A DNA stretch of 64,000 nt from Zonotrichia leucophrys gambelii (Eukaryota; Chordata; Aves; Passeriformes; Passerellidae), in the NCBI RefSeq assembly GCF_028769735.1, contig NC_088171.1:144667917-144731916 (forward strand), written 5' to 3'. Below the pieces are notes generated by a model, which was not told where the DNA came from, did not search any database, and was given only the letters and a program-made list of their open reading frames with translations. Each line of letters begins with the position of its first letter. Within the stretch, counting starts at the first letter, position 1. Below, piece by piece: positions 42,301 through 57,300 of this stretch. The position numbers and the translations under genes were made by a program.

Positions 42301-45300
42301 ATATTTTATACATTCCCATACATGCATGACTCAGCTATGTTTTCTGATCCTTGATACCAATTTATCATTATTACTTTAAGGATTACTTGCACGTGCGGCA
42401 CTGAGGAAGAATTCAGGGATCATTAGTGGCTCTCTCCCCAGAAACTTGCATTATTGGTTCTGCTATTCCTTTGAAATTGAGAGACCTAATTGTGCATTTT
42501 TGCTACATATGTGCAGCAGATCTCAATGGAAGGCAGAGTTTGGCATTTGTTAATCCAGCAATAGAATCTTTTGCAATCTTCAGTAGATATTCTTTATTGA
42601 AAGAAGTGTAATTTGAAAAAAAGAATGAGTTAAGGTGTGACTTGATTTTAACTGAAGTAAATGCACCATACTAAAAATACCCTTTGCGGTCTTTTGCAAA
42701 AACAAAACTACATTGAATGCACTTGTTATGGTCAGTAAAATACATCACCTACAGGAATCTAATCCTGCTGTCCTTAGGAGGAAAATTCCGGTGTACAAAG
42801 TATGCTGCCCACTGAGCTGTTACACAAAGCTTTAGCCAAGTCTGTCATCTTCTCCCTGCTGTCTTCCCAGCAGTTCATTTACCTGAAGCAGCTGATACTT
42901 GGCCTTTCTGGCAATATAAAACTGTATGTCTTGTTAAGAGAGGAATTTTTTTTTGTTTGTTAATGTGATATGGGATGCAGTTGACCATAATCTTCCTGAA
43001 TGGATTTTTGGGGCAGATGAATAGGAACTGTCAAGGATAACAGAGAACACAATGCCCTGAAAGATTAAAGGTTCAGTTCCAATCAGGTGAATATAGTGGA
43101 GAGTAGGATTTTCTATTTGATGACACCTGTGCACAAGAAAAGCAGCTATTCCCAATAGGTACTCAAGGTGGATATTTAGTAATGTAAATCTGCTGTTATC
43201 TTGGCAGGCAAATACTTTTAAAATTCTTGACATTTTTTCCTGTAGGGATTTCTGTTAAAAGTATGTGATGTGTCAAGATGGCAAAACTTTTTTTTTAATC
43301 TCTGCAATGAAGTGCAAGATAATTTAGGGCACAGGCAATGCTTTGTGTCATCTGGTTTATCAGCCTTGAAGGAGACCTGTGTACAGGTGACTGGGCTGGG
43401 AGCAGCTGCCCAGTGAGGGAATTGAGATCTCCAGACTGTAGGCAGAGTAAGTTACAGCATCCAGCCAGTCCTCCTGTGTTCACAGTACTGACTTCCTTCA
43501 CTTCCAGAGCTTTTCAGTTTGTCACTTCCAACAACTTTGTTTCCTAAGTTCTTAGAGAAACGGGAGAGCAGTAATGATTCTGTAGCTGAGATACCTGTTG
43601 AGGAACAGAACTTAAATTCATCTTCTGTTACAAAGTTTTTTTGTTGATTTGGCATATTTGCTGTTCACTGGAGAATTTGTTTGTGGATTTGTTTTGATTT
43701 TTTTTAAAACCTAAATCATACCTATTAAAATATATCCAAAGTTACCTTTTCTTCAATCTTCTAGAATAAAAAATCACAGTTATTTTTTAATGCTTTTTTA
43801 GGGACAGAGATCTTTTTTTCGCAAAAATCTGTGTCTTATTCATAGCTTTCAACATTTCTGCTTAAGCAGAATTTTTTGTATTTGCTTGAAAAGCTCATAA
43901 TTTTTTTCTCATTTGTGGTTCCTATTTCATTTAAAGAGAATCTGATGCATTTTTATTTGGATTTTGTTTTGATCTTTCTTGCAATAAATGTTGAAATGCT
44001 TCAGAGCCTAAAGACATATACACACGATGAGCAGCTCTTTTTTGTTTTCCATATATTTTATTTATGAAACCACCATGAAAACAAAAATATTTCCCAGAGT
44101 TTCTATTCTAGGTGGAGCATTCAGCCTTAATTATTTTGCAGCTTGTAATTCAAAAAACTTATCTTCTGTAAAGTATAAATTTTCAAGGTGTTACAACCTT
44201 CAGCAAATTCCTTTAATGTAAAAAAGCATCTAATGTCCCAGCACTCTGTGTGGAAAGAGTGTATTCTTAACTATATATGTTTGGTGTATCTAGGTTCCTT
44301 AAATTCCCAGAACAGGAATTTCCTTTCAACCAGATTTTTTGTGATCATATCCTAAACCTAGAAATCAAGTACTTTTCTGAGGTTCTAAATTTCTCATAAG
44401 TTATTGTATAGAAGTTTTATGTTAGTAAATAATCCCTTTGAGGTGAATTTTGAGAAAATTCATAAGATACCATTTATTATATCTGTACAGTATAATTTCT
44501 TCATTATGTCTTAATTTTTGCTTGCAGGCACTTAGACCATCATAAACTATGGGATCCTAATGAATTTGCTGTTTCCTGCTTTAAAATCATCATGTATTCT
44601 ATACAGGTAGGATTTTCTCTTGGTTTTTTTTTCCTTGTTTCAAGCTCTTGAGAGAGGTTTCAAAGCTCATCTCACTATGCTAATGGTAGACAGTAGATGA
44701 AGTCAAAGAATTCAAAAGATTCAAGGGAAGGTAGTGGGGTGGTCCTTCTCCGCAACAAGGAGCAAGGTGCTGGTGTGACATGGTGCTTGACAAAGAAATC
44801 TCTCAGGTTGGTTATTTTTCTATGCCAGTAGAGATTTTCCAGCCCAAGAGACCAACTTCACATGCAGCTGTTATTCTGAGGATTTTTAATAGTGGACAGC
44901 CTGTATTGTGGCCTTAAGCTGAAGGAGGGAAGGTAAAGATTTTAATATTAGGAAGAAATTCTTTACCAGAAGAGTGGTGAGGTACTGCAACAGCTTGTAC
45001 AGGGAAGCTGTGGCTGCCCCATCCCTGAAGTGTTCAAGGCCAGGTTGGACAGGGCTCTGAGCAGCCCAGTCTAGTGGAAGCTGTCCCTGCCCAGGGCAGG
45101 GGACTTGGAACAAGATGGTCTTGAAGGTCTCTCACAACTCAAGCCATTCTATGGCTCTCATTGTCTGCTGTAAACCTCAAGGTATTATTCTTTAATTGCA
45201 TCAAACAGAGATGCCCAGAAGATAAAAGTGTAAAATTCCAGGTTTGTGGGAGAAAGCTGAGTTTTCTGACCATTTACATCAATGGTGCTGAATTCTTTGA

Positions 45301-48300
45301 GCTGCAGTTAGATTAGTGAGGGACAATTTCATGCTTCCTCTGTGCTTGCAGATGTTCCTGGATACTTTAAAGAACTCTTTTGTACACTGGGCTGGCTGAA
45401 TGAACCTGTATTTCTTCATCTGACATGGCATTTTTTTGAATCCGTATTTAGTCATTAATTGATTGTACTTCTGATAAGTTTCTGAATGAAAATGTTGCAG
45501 AATGGGAACGTGGTCATGACCATAGCTGAGTGATGTATGAGCTTATTCTTGTTAAAGTCACAGATGAAGATTTTCTGTCTGTTTTCTTAATAGGCACAAT
45601 ATTCCCATCATGTAATACAAGAAATCCTTGGACATCTTGATGTCCGCAAAAGGGATTCAGCACGAGTTCGTGCTGGCATTATTCAGGTTCTTCTGGAAGC
45701 AGTTGCAATAGCAGCTAAAGGATCAATAGGTAAGTTGTATTAAATTAAAGGCATCAAGTCAAAGGATAAATTTGTAGGATAGTGCTCATTTTCACTTTGA
45801 TTTCAGAGTGATTGGAAACATTTTGAAAAGGTTTTGTGTATAATTTTTTTTCCTTTTTGCTGATAAATGCTTGAAATCTTACTTAGTTTGCAATTACTCC
45901 AAGCATATACACTTGGTTATTTGACTCTTATATAATCCTTTTCATTGAAAAAATGATTGAAAAAATTGTGAAAGGCAGATATTCCTGTGTGGAAAGAAAT
46001 CATAAAGTCTGAGAGAACTGTGTGTCACTACAAAATGTCAAGGGCACTGTTGCTTTGTGATACAGCTGTGACCTGAATATTGCAGGAGTAGAATGCTCTT
46101 TGAGAAATGCTTCCTTATTGAGTGTGAAGAAGCTGAAATAAGGTGTAATAATGTCATTTAAAATTAAGATAGTTCCTTGAAATAAGAGTAGTTATGAAGA
46201 GGTGCACGCTCTAGTGCTCTTTTCATGAAGTTCTTTGGTGTCCTGCTGAAATATTGTTTTGCTTCATTAGCTTGAGCCTGGATGTGTCCTTCCTCTTGCG
46301 TGCACAGACTTGTGAAATCTTTTACCGTATGATGAAAAGAGCTCATGATTTGCTCCAGTGTATAGAACTGGATTTTAGTAGCAGGTTTTGAAATAACTGA
46401 AGTTCAGGGCCGAGTACCTGCAGTTAAATCCATTCCTGGTGCTTAATTTCAGCAACCACTTCTCTTTTGTATCTGAAACTTGCATGGTGAGTTGTCTCTG
46501 GGCTGTTTGCACTCCCCTTTCCCACAAGACAGGGACAATGTAGAAAGAAAGTGAGAAGTTTCATGGAGCAGGATAAGGACAGTTAGATGGGTGGAGCAAA
46601 ACTTGCATGCACAAGGAAAATCAGGTTACCTCCATCCTGACCAGACCAGCAGTTAATCATAATGGATTATACATACATACCTGACTGTATTTCCTGATTC
46701 CAAGTTAACTTCCAAAGTATCAAAGTGTAGGCACACCTCAAGTTTTTCTCTAGTCGTGATGCCTCAAACACTATAATTCACTTTGTTCTCTTCATTGTCC
46801 TACTCTCATTACTTGTGAAAATGGATTGAAAAGCCCAGTTTTAATTTTTTTCAGACATCTCCCCCTTGACAAGTGCAGTCAGTGTTATTTGTTGTTTCCA
46901 GGCCCAACTGTTCTGGAGGTTTTTAACACCTTGTTGAAGCACCTGCGCATTAGCGTTGACTTTGAGCTGAGTGACCGGCGCAATTCCTATGAAAGCTCCA
47001 CTTTGAGCATCAGCTCCAAGGAGAGTGATGAGAGGATTGTCCAGAATGCAATTATTCAAACAATTGGTGAGTAATACAATTTGAACAGGCTCACTTAAAA
47101 TTTCTCCCCTTTTCTCTCTTCCCCAATGAGATGATATTGGACCAACTTGAATCATGAAGCAATACTACTACCAAATGTGGTTTCTCTGATTGTATTTGCC
47201 TCTCATTCTCAGGCTTGCTTTATGTGTTTGATTTCTGAAAGGTTTTTCTTTTAAATGTTAGCTGAACACGTAGCCAAGAAGGTTATGAAAATTAAAAATG
47301 CGGGTGGACTTAAAATTAATTTTAATTATATTATTATGTGGCCCTTGAAATGTAGAAATCTCTACGTTTGGTGCAGAACTACTATTAGTCCTTCTATGAA
47401 AATCACTGCAAAAAGTTGTATACAGTAATAATACATTTTTTCATAGGTAGTGCTTTAAAATTGATAGAAATGAATGTTAAACATAGTCGCAACAATGACA
47501 CCTAATGGCCAGTTGTGCTACCACGACTTAACTGAAGTACTTTAATGCACAGCAGTTGAAATTATTTTCTCAACAATGTCTCCCTGTTTCTCAGATTTTC
47601 CCTTATGACAGTGATGTTGTATAATGGGGTGCATTTATGATATGCATTCCTATTCTTAAAGAACAAGGGAGATTAGCTTAAATGTTTGTACCTTTGCTTG
47701 CCTTGAAGAGCACTAACAAGTATATAGTAGATTATTTCTCACCATTTCAGTAAAGTTCCCAAGTTAAAACATTTAACCCCCATCAAAAAAATATCCCACA
47801 AACCAACCTTTTGTGAAGCTTCTTTCTACTGAAGTTAATGGTATACCATTTCATAGTAATAGAATATCTGGAGTTGGAAGGGACACATAAGGATCAGTGA
47901 GTCCAGCTCTCTGCTCCTCCCAGGACTGCTTCAGCTAAAGCATGTGCCTGGGAGCATTGTCCAGGTACTGCTTGACCTCTGTCAGGCTTGGTGCTGTGAC
48001 CACTTCTCTGGGGAGTCTGATCTAGTGGCCAACCTTCCTTTTAGTGAAGAACCTTTTCCTAATGTCCCATCTGAACTTCCCCTGATGCAATTCCATCCCA
48101 TTTCCTCATGTCCTGTCACAGGTCCCCAGAGAGAGATAAGCATCTCCTGTTGATTTAGTCCTAAAATACTTGTATGACTCCAGGATTTCTGTCCCCTCAC
48201 TTGTAACATTTATTCTCCAATAAACAGACAATACTATGTGCCATGAGAAACACTTCCAATTCTTCACTAGGTACAAGTTAATAGACTCCAGATATTTAAT

Positions 48301-51300
48301 TTTTAAATTGTACATTTAGAGGAGGATAAAATTAGGTTTTGGTATTCAAAGATGAAAGTATCATGAAAAAGACCCACTAAAATAATTCAGTAAAAATAAA
48401 TATGAGATTATGCCCTAAAACAAGTCATATGTTTATTTCTCATCTATTTTGACCCGCTAATATATTCCTTGTTTTTAAAGGCTTTTCTTATAAAGAGAAG
48501 GGCCCTATATCTCTTTTCTTCTGTGATTTTGTTCTGTTTTTATTTAGGATTTTTTGGAAGCAATCTTCCAGATTACCAGAGATCAGAGATTATGATGTTC
48601 ATTATGAGCAAAGTACCTGTTTTGGGAGCAACTTCACAATCGCTGGATCCCAGTAACCTTGGGTTTGTATATCCTGTATTTTTAAATTTCAGATTAAAAA
48701 TGTAGATTTTAGAATCCTGATAAGTTAAGAAGTGAAAAACATTAAGAAAAGCGAAATGCAAGTTCTCACTCCTTAGGGGCTGTATTAAATACTGTGCAGA
48801 ACCAAGACAAGCTCAGTGTCAGCAATATGAAATCGACCTGCAGACATTTTACTGATAAAAATTACCTGATTGGAAGGTCATTTATTTTTCACTAAAACAC
48901 TCTTTCTCTCTGCATTTGTAAAATTTTTTCTGAAATTATGTACTTTATGGTTGTTAATTCCATACCTTTTTATATGTGGGTTTTGAGAATGAGAGGAATT
49001 CAATTATAAATTGCATAGTTTACAAACTATTTTTAAGGTTTTGTTTTTTTAAAATTCTGTACAAGTTGACATCAGATTAAGAAATATCTGCAGAAATTCC
49101 AGTGATTTTTTTATTTTTCCTATGTATTCAGAAATAGGAAGAAGCTGTAAGTGGGTAGACTTAATAGACACACAATTTTAAAGTCACTCTACCCTGAATA
49201 CTTTTCCCTATAACAGGAATATTTTGTTTAAAAGACTCTATTTCCTCAGCATGGGGAAGTCACTGAAAGGGCTGCAGCTGTGCTTTCCAGATGTGCACAG
49301 ACACTTTGCAGCACATAAGTGATCCCCTCATAGATTAAGTAGGAAGTCATTGTCATTCTCCAGCTTCTTAGAGCTTTTCATAAAATATCCCTGCAGCATG
49401 GGATGCTATTCCATGGAGGATACAAGTCTGTGCCAGGCAGTTGTCACTCATTGTGGAGGTATTTCAAGAACCAATCCATATTAAATTCTCTACTTGGATT
49501 AACAGTTGAGGGTGGTGGTTGTTTTTTTATAACTGTATAATTTTCCATTTATGAGACTCTGTGTAAACATGTGTCTGAGCAGTGTGTTACTATGATGTGC
49601 ATATGTCACTCTGAGATTGGTGGTAAAGTCTGGCATTACTTAGAATTTTGATTTCTGCTGCCCAAGACATTTGAATGATACAGACAGCCAGGATTGTAGC
49701 CCAATAAGATAGAAGCTTCCACTGTTATGTAATGACCAACTTTTGTGAAGAGGGTTGGTCTTCCTTTACACTATTTAATGGGGAAAATGGCTTTTTACTT
49801 TCCTGAAAGAATCTCTGTGAATGGAACAATTTATTCCAAGCGCACTTTTATCTCTTAAGACCTTGCAAGAATAGTGACTATGTACCTTCAGCTATTTGGC
49901 TACTTTTAGTACCTGCAGGAGGGAAATGAAAACAGATGAAGAACACGTCAAGTAGTGTTTCATGCACCTTCCTGTGATATGAAAGCTGAGGAGTATTTCA
50001 GTTTTTCTTACTGATTTTGCCAATAACTTTTTTCCAGTCTCAAAGTTTTGGGGTCTGGCCTAAAGAAGAAATGTCCACATTTCTTAAGACTCCAGAAGAA
50101 ATTTTCAGTGCTGATGCTTTTGAAAATAACAGGCTGTCAAGCTTGTAGTGGTCAAACATTTTAGAGATTTCTGAGTAAAACAAAAAGATTTATACCTCTT
50201 TCACAAATACAATTTAATTTTTTCTTCAACTGAATGTGCTCCATTTTTTCAGCCTTCCTATAAATGTGTCTTTCAAAAACATTTAATTATTGCAGCTCAG
50301 TTGGAGATACTTTCCTTTATCTATGATCATCCAGCATCCCTTCCAAGACTGCTGTGTTCACTTGTCAAAAATGGGAATAATTGAGTAGAATAATATTTCA
50401 AAGATATGCAAGAAAACTAATTTGCAAATTTTTTTTCCAATTTCAGAGATTTGGGAACCAGGAGGATTCAAATCATGTTATTGAGATCTTTACTTATGGT
50501 AAGCCTTTTGTGATCAGTATAATATGTAATAAATACACAGTGTTTCACTTTATGTATATATTTACATATAAAAGTACAGTATAACAACACTGGACTATGA
50601 AAATAAATATATATTGATATTGCATAGACCTGTAATTCTATTGTGTAATATTGTGAAAACATTTTTCCAACTTACATTACAAACAGCGCAAGAAATATGC
50701 CTCCACCTTCTGGAGCACTTCAGTGAATGTCAGTTATAATTGGATCTGCAGATCCAAAAGAACATCCTAGAGTAGGTTGAGTTCTCCCAGCAGTACTGGC
50801 AACATCAAAGTGAAATCACTTTCATCTCTGAGCCTGGAAAAGTGGTAATTAGTAGAATGGCCAATGTTTTTAAAACCATAGGAATGGATACCTCAGACAC
50901 AGTTGTTCTTTCCTTCCTAATGTTTCCCAAATTTCTTGTAATGTTGGATTGAATTTTTTATCACAAATACATTTCTCAGCTGTAAATCTTCAAAGAGTAT
51001 TTCTGGAAATAGACCCAGATGGTAAAAATCAAAAAGTGGGTAGTAAAGGAGGCTCCTGCCAGTAGAATCCTGGCCTGTTTTGTTGGAGAAGCTGAAAACT
51101 GTTTAATAACTCAAATAGGGGAATGATTTCACAAACACCAAAAGAATGTCCTCCTGCAAAATGAGTTTTTGTCCCTGCTTTGACATGAAACTCGTGTATG
51201 GTGTTAGGCAAATAGGTTAAACCATTCTTGGCTTGTCCAAATCTGAAATCTTAGACTCTGGTTTGCAGAAGAGCTGGGCATTCAGAGTTGCAATTTAAGG

Positions 51301-54300
51301 ATAGAAAACTTCTTAGGAAGGACCTCAGGTGGTAATTTTGCACATTGTCTTCATTAAACATAGACTCAGGTATGTCTAAACTGTTCCTGACAATGTTAAT
51401 CTCACCAGTATTAAAATTCCAGTAAAACAGGTAAGAACTGTTCTAATGATTTGGGGTGCTACATAGCCTGTAAGTATGCTTTAAGGGCGTCAGAGTGTGG
51501 AAGGGATTTAACATTTTGGACACTGAATTTTGGTTTGCATCTCTTTTAGAATAAAAAATAAAATCCCATCATGGCTCAAAGGTGTGAAAGTCATTGTTCT
51601 CATGCTTAATAAATTAGTCATTGATAAATATTGTGAAAAAAATGCAGCATTGTACATCATGTATTGTTTACAAAGGAATAATATTTAAGAATGATCAGTC
51701 TGTTGTCATGCATACAAAGGCAGACAAGTTAATGCTGTATAGGCAGTTGAAATCTGGCGCTTCATTAGAGGTGTGCTCTTAGATTTGCAGCCTGACTGCT
51801 TGTGATATCAGTAATTTTCCATGTTCAGAAAGACTGATCAGATACCTTCTTGTCCCCTGGTGCTCCTGTCAGCCACATCCCTGGGAAGCCTCAGCTAAGC
51901 TGGGGGCACTGTGCTCACTCAGGTTTAACCCCGAGCACCAGGGAGCACCCAGGCACTCACTAACCCTGCCCCAGGGGCTTGGGGAGAGAACCAGGACAGC
52001 ACCAGCGAGAGAAGTGAGTTGAGATGAAGACACTTTAGTAAGTAAAAAAGGAAACTAAGAAAAACTAAACCAAGAAACGAGAAAAAGAAGTAATAGAAAA
52101 ATAAAACAAAATCCCAACTGCTCACTACAAACCAACTGATAGCCAGCCAGTCCCTGAACAGTGGCAGCCCTCACAAATTGCCTCCTGTTCTGCTGCTGAG
52201 CATGGCACATTTTAATATGGGATGTTCCTCTGGAGGTGTGTAAGCCCTGCTCAGCAGTAGCCAAATCATCTCTGTTACCAGCACTGCTTTGGTCACAAAT
52301 CCAGAACACAGTAGCACATGTGCTGCTGTCAAGGAAATTACCTATCCCAGCCAAAACCAGTAAAACACAGCTCACATGTAAGAATTGTAAGGGTATGGAA
52401 TTATTAAATTATTATGTAAGCCTTGGATGAAAATACTGTTGCATTTATTATAATTAAATTTGGATAATTTTGCTCCCCTCAAATTCAACAGGTTAAATGT
52501 ACTTTGTAAAATGTAACCTCCATTTTAAGGGATGGTAAATTTTAAATATTTGTGGCTACTGTAGATGTTAAACTAATTAAAATTTGAATTAGTAGTTAGG
52601 TAGATGTTTATTTTTCTTTGTGTACCTGCAGAATTTGCTTTAGTTAAAAGTAACTGAAGGAGACGTGTAGGGTAGTAGTAATTTTCAAAATAGCACTATG
52701 GCACCAGTTTTCTAAGAAAGCGATATTTGCTTACTTCATGTTTTTCAATAAAATAGTATCCATAAATTATTGAGGTGTACATATAGGACCTGCTTTCTCA
52801 TTTTTAATTTCACCTGAGCTTACTCTACCATATATGAACAGCTCATAACCTGGAATGGAAAAATCTCTATTGTAAATATTGACTGGAATTCCTATAATCT
52901 TCAATTTATGCCCTGCAGTTTTTCATAGGCCATATAAAAAAATAAATCATAAATCATACCTTTATTTTTTGATTCACAGTGTGTTTTTAAAGAAAGGATC
53001 CTGAAAAATCCTTTTAGCATGAGTGACTTAATTTGAAAATGTATGCTGCCATCCTTCCAAATTCATACTGAGGTCAGGAATTTTCAAAATTAATACAAAA
53101 ATTCAATTTGAAATCTACCTTGTGGATGCCAAAGCAATCCCACTAAAAAGTGACAGCTGTGATTAATTCTTACAATGCAGTAATGCCACATGGATTTTAT
53201 TTCATACAATGCACAGGTGACTTCAGGATACAAAGCCACAACAATAAGTAATGCCCTTCCTGCCCCCTTTCTGGACCCATTGCTGTCTCCTTCACTCATG
53301 GAGGACTCGGAGCTGAGGCAGCTGGTGCTGGAAATCCTGCACAACCTCATCGACCGCCACGACAACAGAGCCAAGCTCAGAGGGATCAGGTACTGCTCTG
53401 CCTTTATGGCCTGCTTAAATTCCAGTGCTTCACCTGAATGACAACTGCTGCTGATTTTTAAATGTTTTTGCTAAAATGAATTATTAATGTACTGTTTTGG
53501 TAAATGCACGGTGCTTAGTGTCATTTATTCATGGCAAGAGTTTTACAGGTAAGCCTCAGAGCACAGTACCTTAAAGAACCATTACAAATATCATAGTTTT
53601 ATCACAAATTCTATCATATAGAAGACAGAATTTAATATTTATTTTTATTTTATGTAGATAAAAAAATACATTATTATCATGATTATTCTCTTTATATATA
53701 TGATTATTCTCTTTCTGGTTCTCCATCTTCAACTGAAATTTAAATATTCTTTTTAAGTATGGATATAATTAAAATGGGAATTGGGTCAAGATCTGTTTGA
53801 ATAGTTCCTGTATTCCCCATTCTCTTAATGTCCACCTTTTTTTTTCTGAAACAACACATCTCTTTCATTTGTAGAATAATACCAGATGTTTCTGATCTAA
53901 AGATAAAACGAGACAAGATTTCAAGGCAAGATGTGAGCTTCATGAAAAAGGTAATAGAATGAAACATCACTTTTCTGTCTGGAAATAAGTAACTGAACCA
54001 GTGCTTTTGCTTTTCTTCTACAGCTGGGGTTTTGCAACAAGTCACAAAGATCAGTTTGAAATTATTGTAATCAAGTTACAGTGGTTTCATTGTTGAGTTT
54101 CTCTAGATACTTAGATGATTCAATGCAATAAAATTTTAATTTATGTTTTCAGTTAAAACCTTTATATGCATGAAATTAGAACAGCATATGTCAAAACCTT
54201 GATTCTGGAAAGATCTCCCTGTTGTTAGATCCCTGCATAGCATTTAATTTTTGCTCAGTAGCATTTTTTTCACTAGTTTGGCCTTCATTTTGCTGTATTT

Positions 54301-57300
54301 TTAGACAATTTTGTATTTAGAAATTTTTTTATAGCTCTAGTACAGAGCTATAAAAAATATTTATATATTTTATATCTTTGATATAAATGATATTTTATAT
54401 CATTTATATGTTATGTTTTAGGTAAAGATGTCAAGAGAAGATAACTTTGCACAAAAGAGCTGTCTTCTTAAAAGATTATTTTCACAGGAATTTTTACCAG
54501 GTGACTTCTCAGTATATTTGGCTGTAAAGAAAACCAGGGTTTTTTTAGATGATACTTAAGTGGAGTGAAATGGCTTACAGTAGATACCTTGGGTTTTATG
54601 TGGGAAAGATGCATAAAGCTGTTACTGTGCTCTGTCATTCCTGACTGTGGTTTATCTGCATAGGTATGTTAAAAAAAACCAGAAAATACTGAAGTAGGCC
54701 AAAATACTGCATGTAATAGTATGCAAACTAGAGTTGTACAGCATTCAAGTAACTTTGCAAGATAAATGTTCTTGCTATAAGTTAGTCCAGTTAATATTCT
54801 TCCAGTGTATGTTCAACTGGAATAATACAAATATAAAATATATTCCAATATTGACAATTATTAGTAATGTGTCTTTTAAAAAGTGAATTAAATCTTAATT
54901 CAATAATTTGATATCTATGATTTAAAGCAATTTGGATAAGATGTATTTTGCTAGATTAAAGTTGTAGCTGTCAAACTAAATATTTGAGTTGTTAATATTG
55001 ATCTGAACAAAAGGGCAGAAGAGGAAAAGAGATTCTTCACAGGTCAAGAAAAGAGCATACAACCTTCTAAAAAATATATTAACCCTGAGCAATGAAGTCA
55101 GTCAATGATGATCTATGATACTGTTACTCACCTGGTGTAGGTGTGCACGTTAGCAGCCCACTTCTATGCTCTGCATAATCATAGGACAGGGATGAGGCAT
55201 TTCCAGAAGTTCATTAATATCTGGAGACCAGTTGGGCTTGTTTGATGTTACATGAGGATGCTGAGGCAATTTTGTATCACATCCAGGTGGAATGGAACCA
55301 AACATAGGCACAAAACTCTTTGTCTCAGACCAGTTGCTCAGTTTATATCTATCCTTTCTTTGACGGGAAATATTTAACTTCTCACATTTTCCAGTCATTT
55401 AGAAAGATACATATTGATAAAATCCACATAATCATTTATTTTCCTATTGGAATGCGATTCTTTATCAGTGGGATAAAAAAATTAATTACTTTTATTTTCC
55501 AAATATACTGGGTCTTTAAACAGCTAACCTTTATTTTGTAGTAGCTTCTGTGCTTTGCTGATAGCTGTGTTTCCCCTTTTCTAAATCCAATGTGGATTTG
55601 AGCAACTCTTTGATTTTAGAGATAATGAAAAGACCAACAATTCCATCATTATTTCTTAAGTTAATATGTCCTGTTTGAAAAAGAGAGGTTGAAAATTACT
55701 TTTCTTCCTCCTCCTGGAGTTGAATTAATACATCTAGAGTTAGTATTTAGGTCTTGAAAATTATTTGTGTCAGGTGATAGAGACTTGTACCCCCCTCCAG
55801 ATTAGGAATGCTGGGGTGGTACTGAGCTCTGTTCCATACAGCACCTGCTGCTTATCTTGTGTTTCTTATGTTTGCATTTTTCTTTTGTGTTGAGGTAGTA
55901 GTTTATTTACTGAGATTTGGTTAGGCACATTATCATGAGAAGAAAATCACTTCTGAAGTAGAGAGTCTTTCATTAAATGACCTGTATTCTTCACTAGAGC
56001 TGCAACCTCCCTACCCATGTCAGTAAATGAGTCCTGCTCACCTTCTGAAACAACTTCTAGCAGAATTTTTTCTTGGTTTGCTGTTTCAGGGGAGTTTCTT
56101 AATGAACAAATTTGATGTCTTCACAAGGATAACACTTGGAGCTCATCAGTTCTTGAAAATGAGTTCTTGAAATGTCTCAAATGTTCTTGAAAAATATTTC
56201 AAGATTGCTTTTTGGTTTCTCCTTTTCATAAATGGGCATTTTTTTTCCAATATTTCAAGAGGAAATTAATTCTAATATCTGATACTGTGCAGTAGTCATG
56301 CCATTCTCTGTATCATCTTCTCTATCTGTACATTTGTGCATAAAATAGAACAGTACAGTGTTTATAAAGAAACTGTTATTAGAAACTTGAAGTCTTCTTG
56401 ATTAATCATGTACTTGTTTCTCTATGTATGTGTACACCATGTATTTTATCCTTCTTTTGTTTTTTTAATTCTCAATTGATCTAAATCAAAGTTGGCCCTG
56501 TTTGGAGTTGAGAGTTGGACCAGAAGACCTTCAAATATCCTTTCTAACCTAATTATTCTATTATTCAATACCCATTTTCCCTTTTATGTCTTTCATAGCA
56601 TGGTCAGCAGTTGTACAGACACATCTACCTAGGCTGCAAAGAAGAAGACAATGTCCAGAAGAACTTTGAACTCCTGTTTACATCCCTAGCTCTTACCACA
56701 ATAGAACTGGCCAATGAAGAAGTGGTGATTGACCTCATTCGATTAGCGATTGCCTTGCAGGTATGGGTCTGTGTTGGCTTCATTGACTGACAATTCAGTG
56801 TGTAATTGGAGATGTGAAGAACTGGGGGGTTTTGTGTATTGGTCTTCAAATTGGAAATCCCATAATTTGGTCTGGACTTGATTGGTTACTAAGGAAGTGC
56901 ACTTTGTATGTACCACTAACTAATGGGGAAACTTCTTCTAATCAGTTTTGGAACAAACTTCCACAACATGTGCTCTTCAGAAAAAACAGCAGATGTGGAA
57001 ACTTGTTGAAACATGTATTAGAATCACTGATATTCACTAGCAGATTGACAAGGTGTTCTCTCAACCTATGATCTTGTGTTCTGTATAGAATGTATGGAGT
57101 GTCTGCACCCAGGATGAAAACTTCTGTATAATTAACTGATTGATTTGGAATAGCTACTAAACCAGGCTATTTAATCTTACCTTAGAGTAATATTCTGTCA
57201 GTGTTTTAGGCTTTATTCCTTAACATTTCCTTAATAGGTCAAGTATTAACTCATACTTGCATGCAGTCCTCAGGGAAACTGAATAACTTACTAAGTTTAT

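Larger units (their letters stand above)
53951..56598 (+). other. EFR3A intron 14
   Basis: 2.65 kb. It contains an AT-rich perfect inverted repeat (54381-54409), an irregular 'gttcttgaaa' repeat cluster (56149-56210) and a short CR1 3' remnant (56503-56572) ending just before exon 15. Confidence 0.85.

Noticed and set aside
48667..48676. 'atatcct', resembling a U12-type AT-AC donor, just after exon 11
   Set aside because: Using it would add bases to exon 11 and break the conserved L-G-D-L-G junction with exon 12; the GTTTGT donor keeps the frame.
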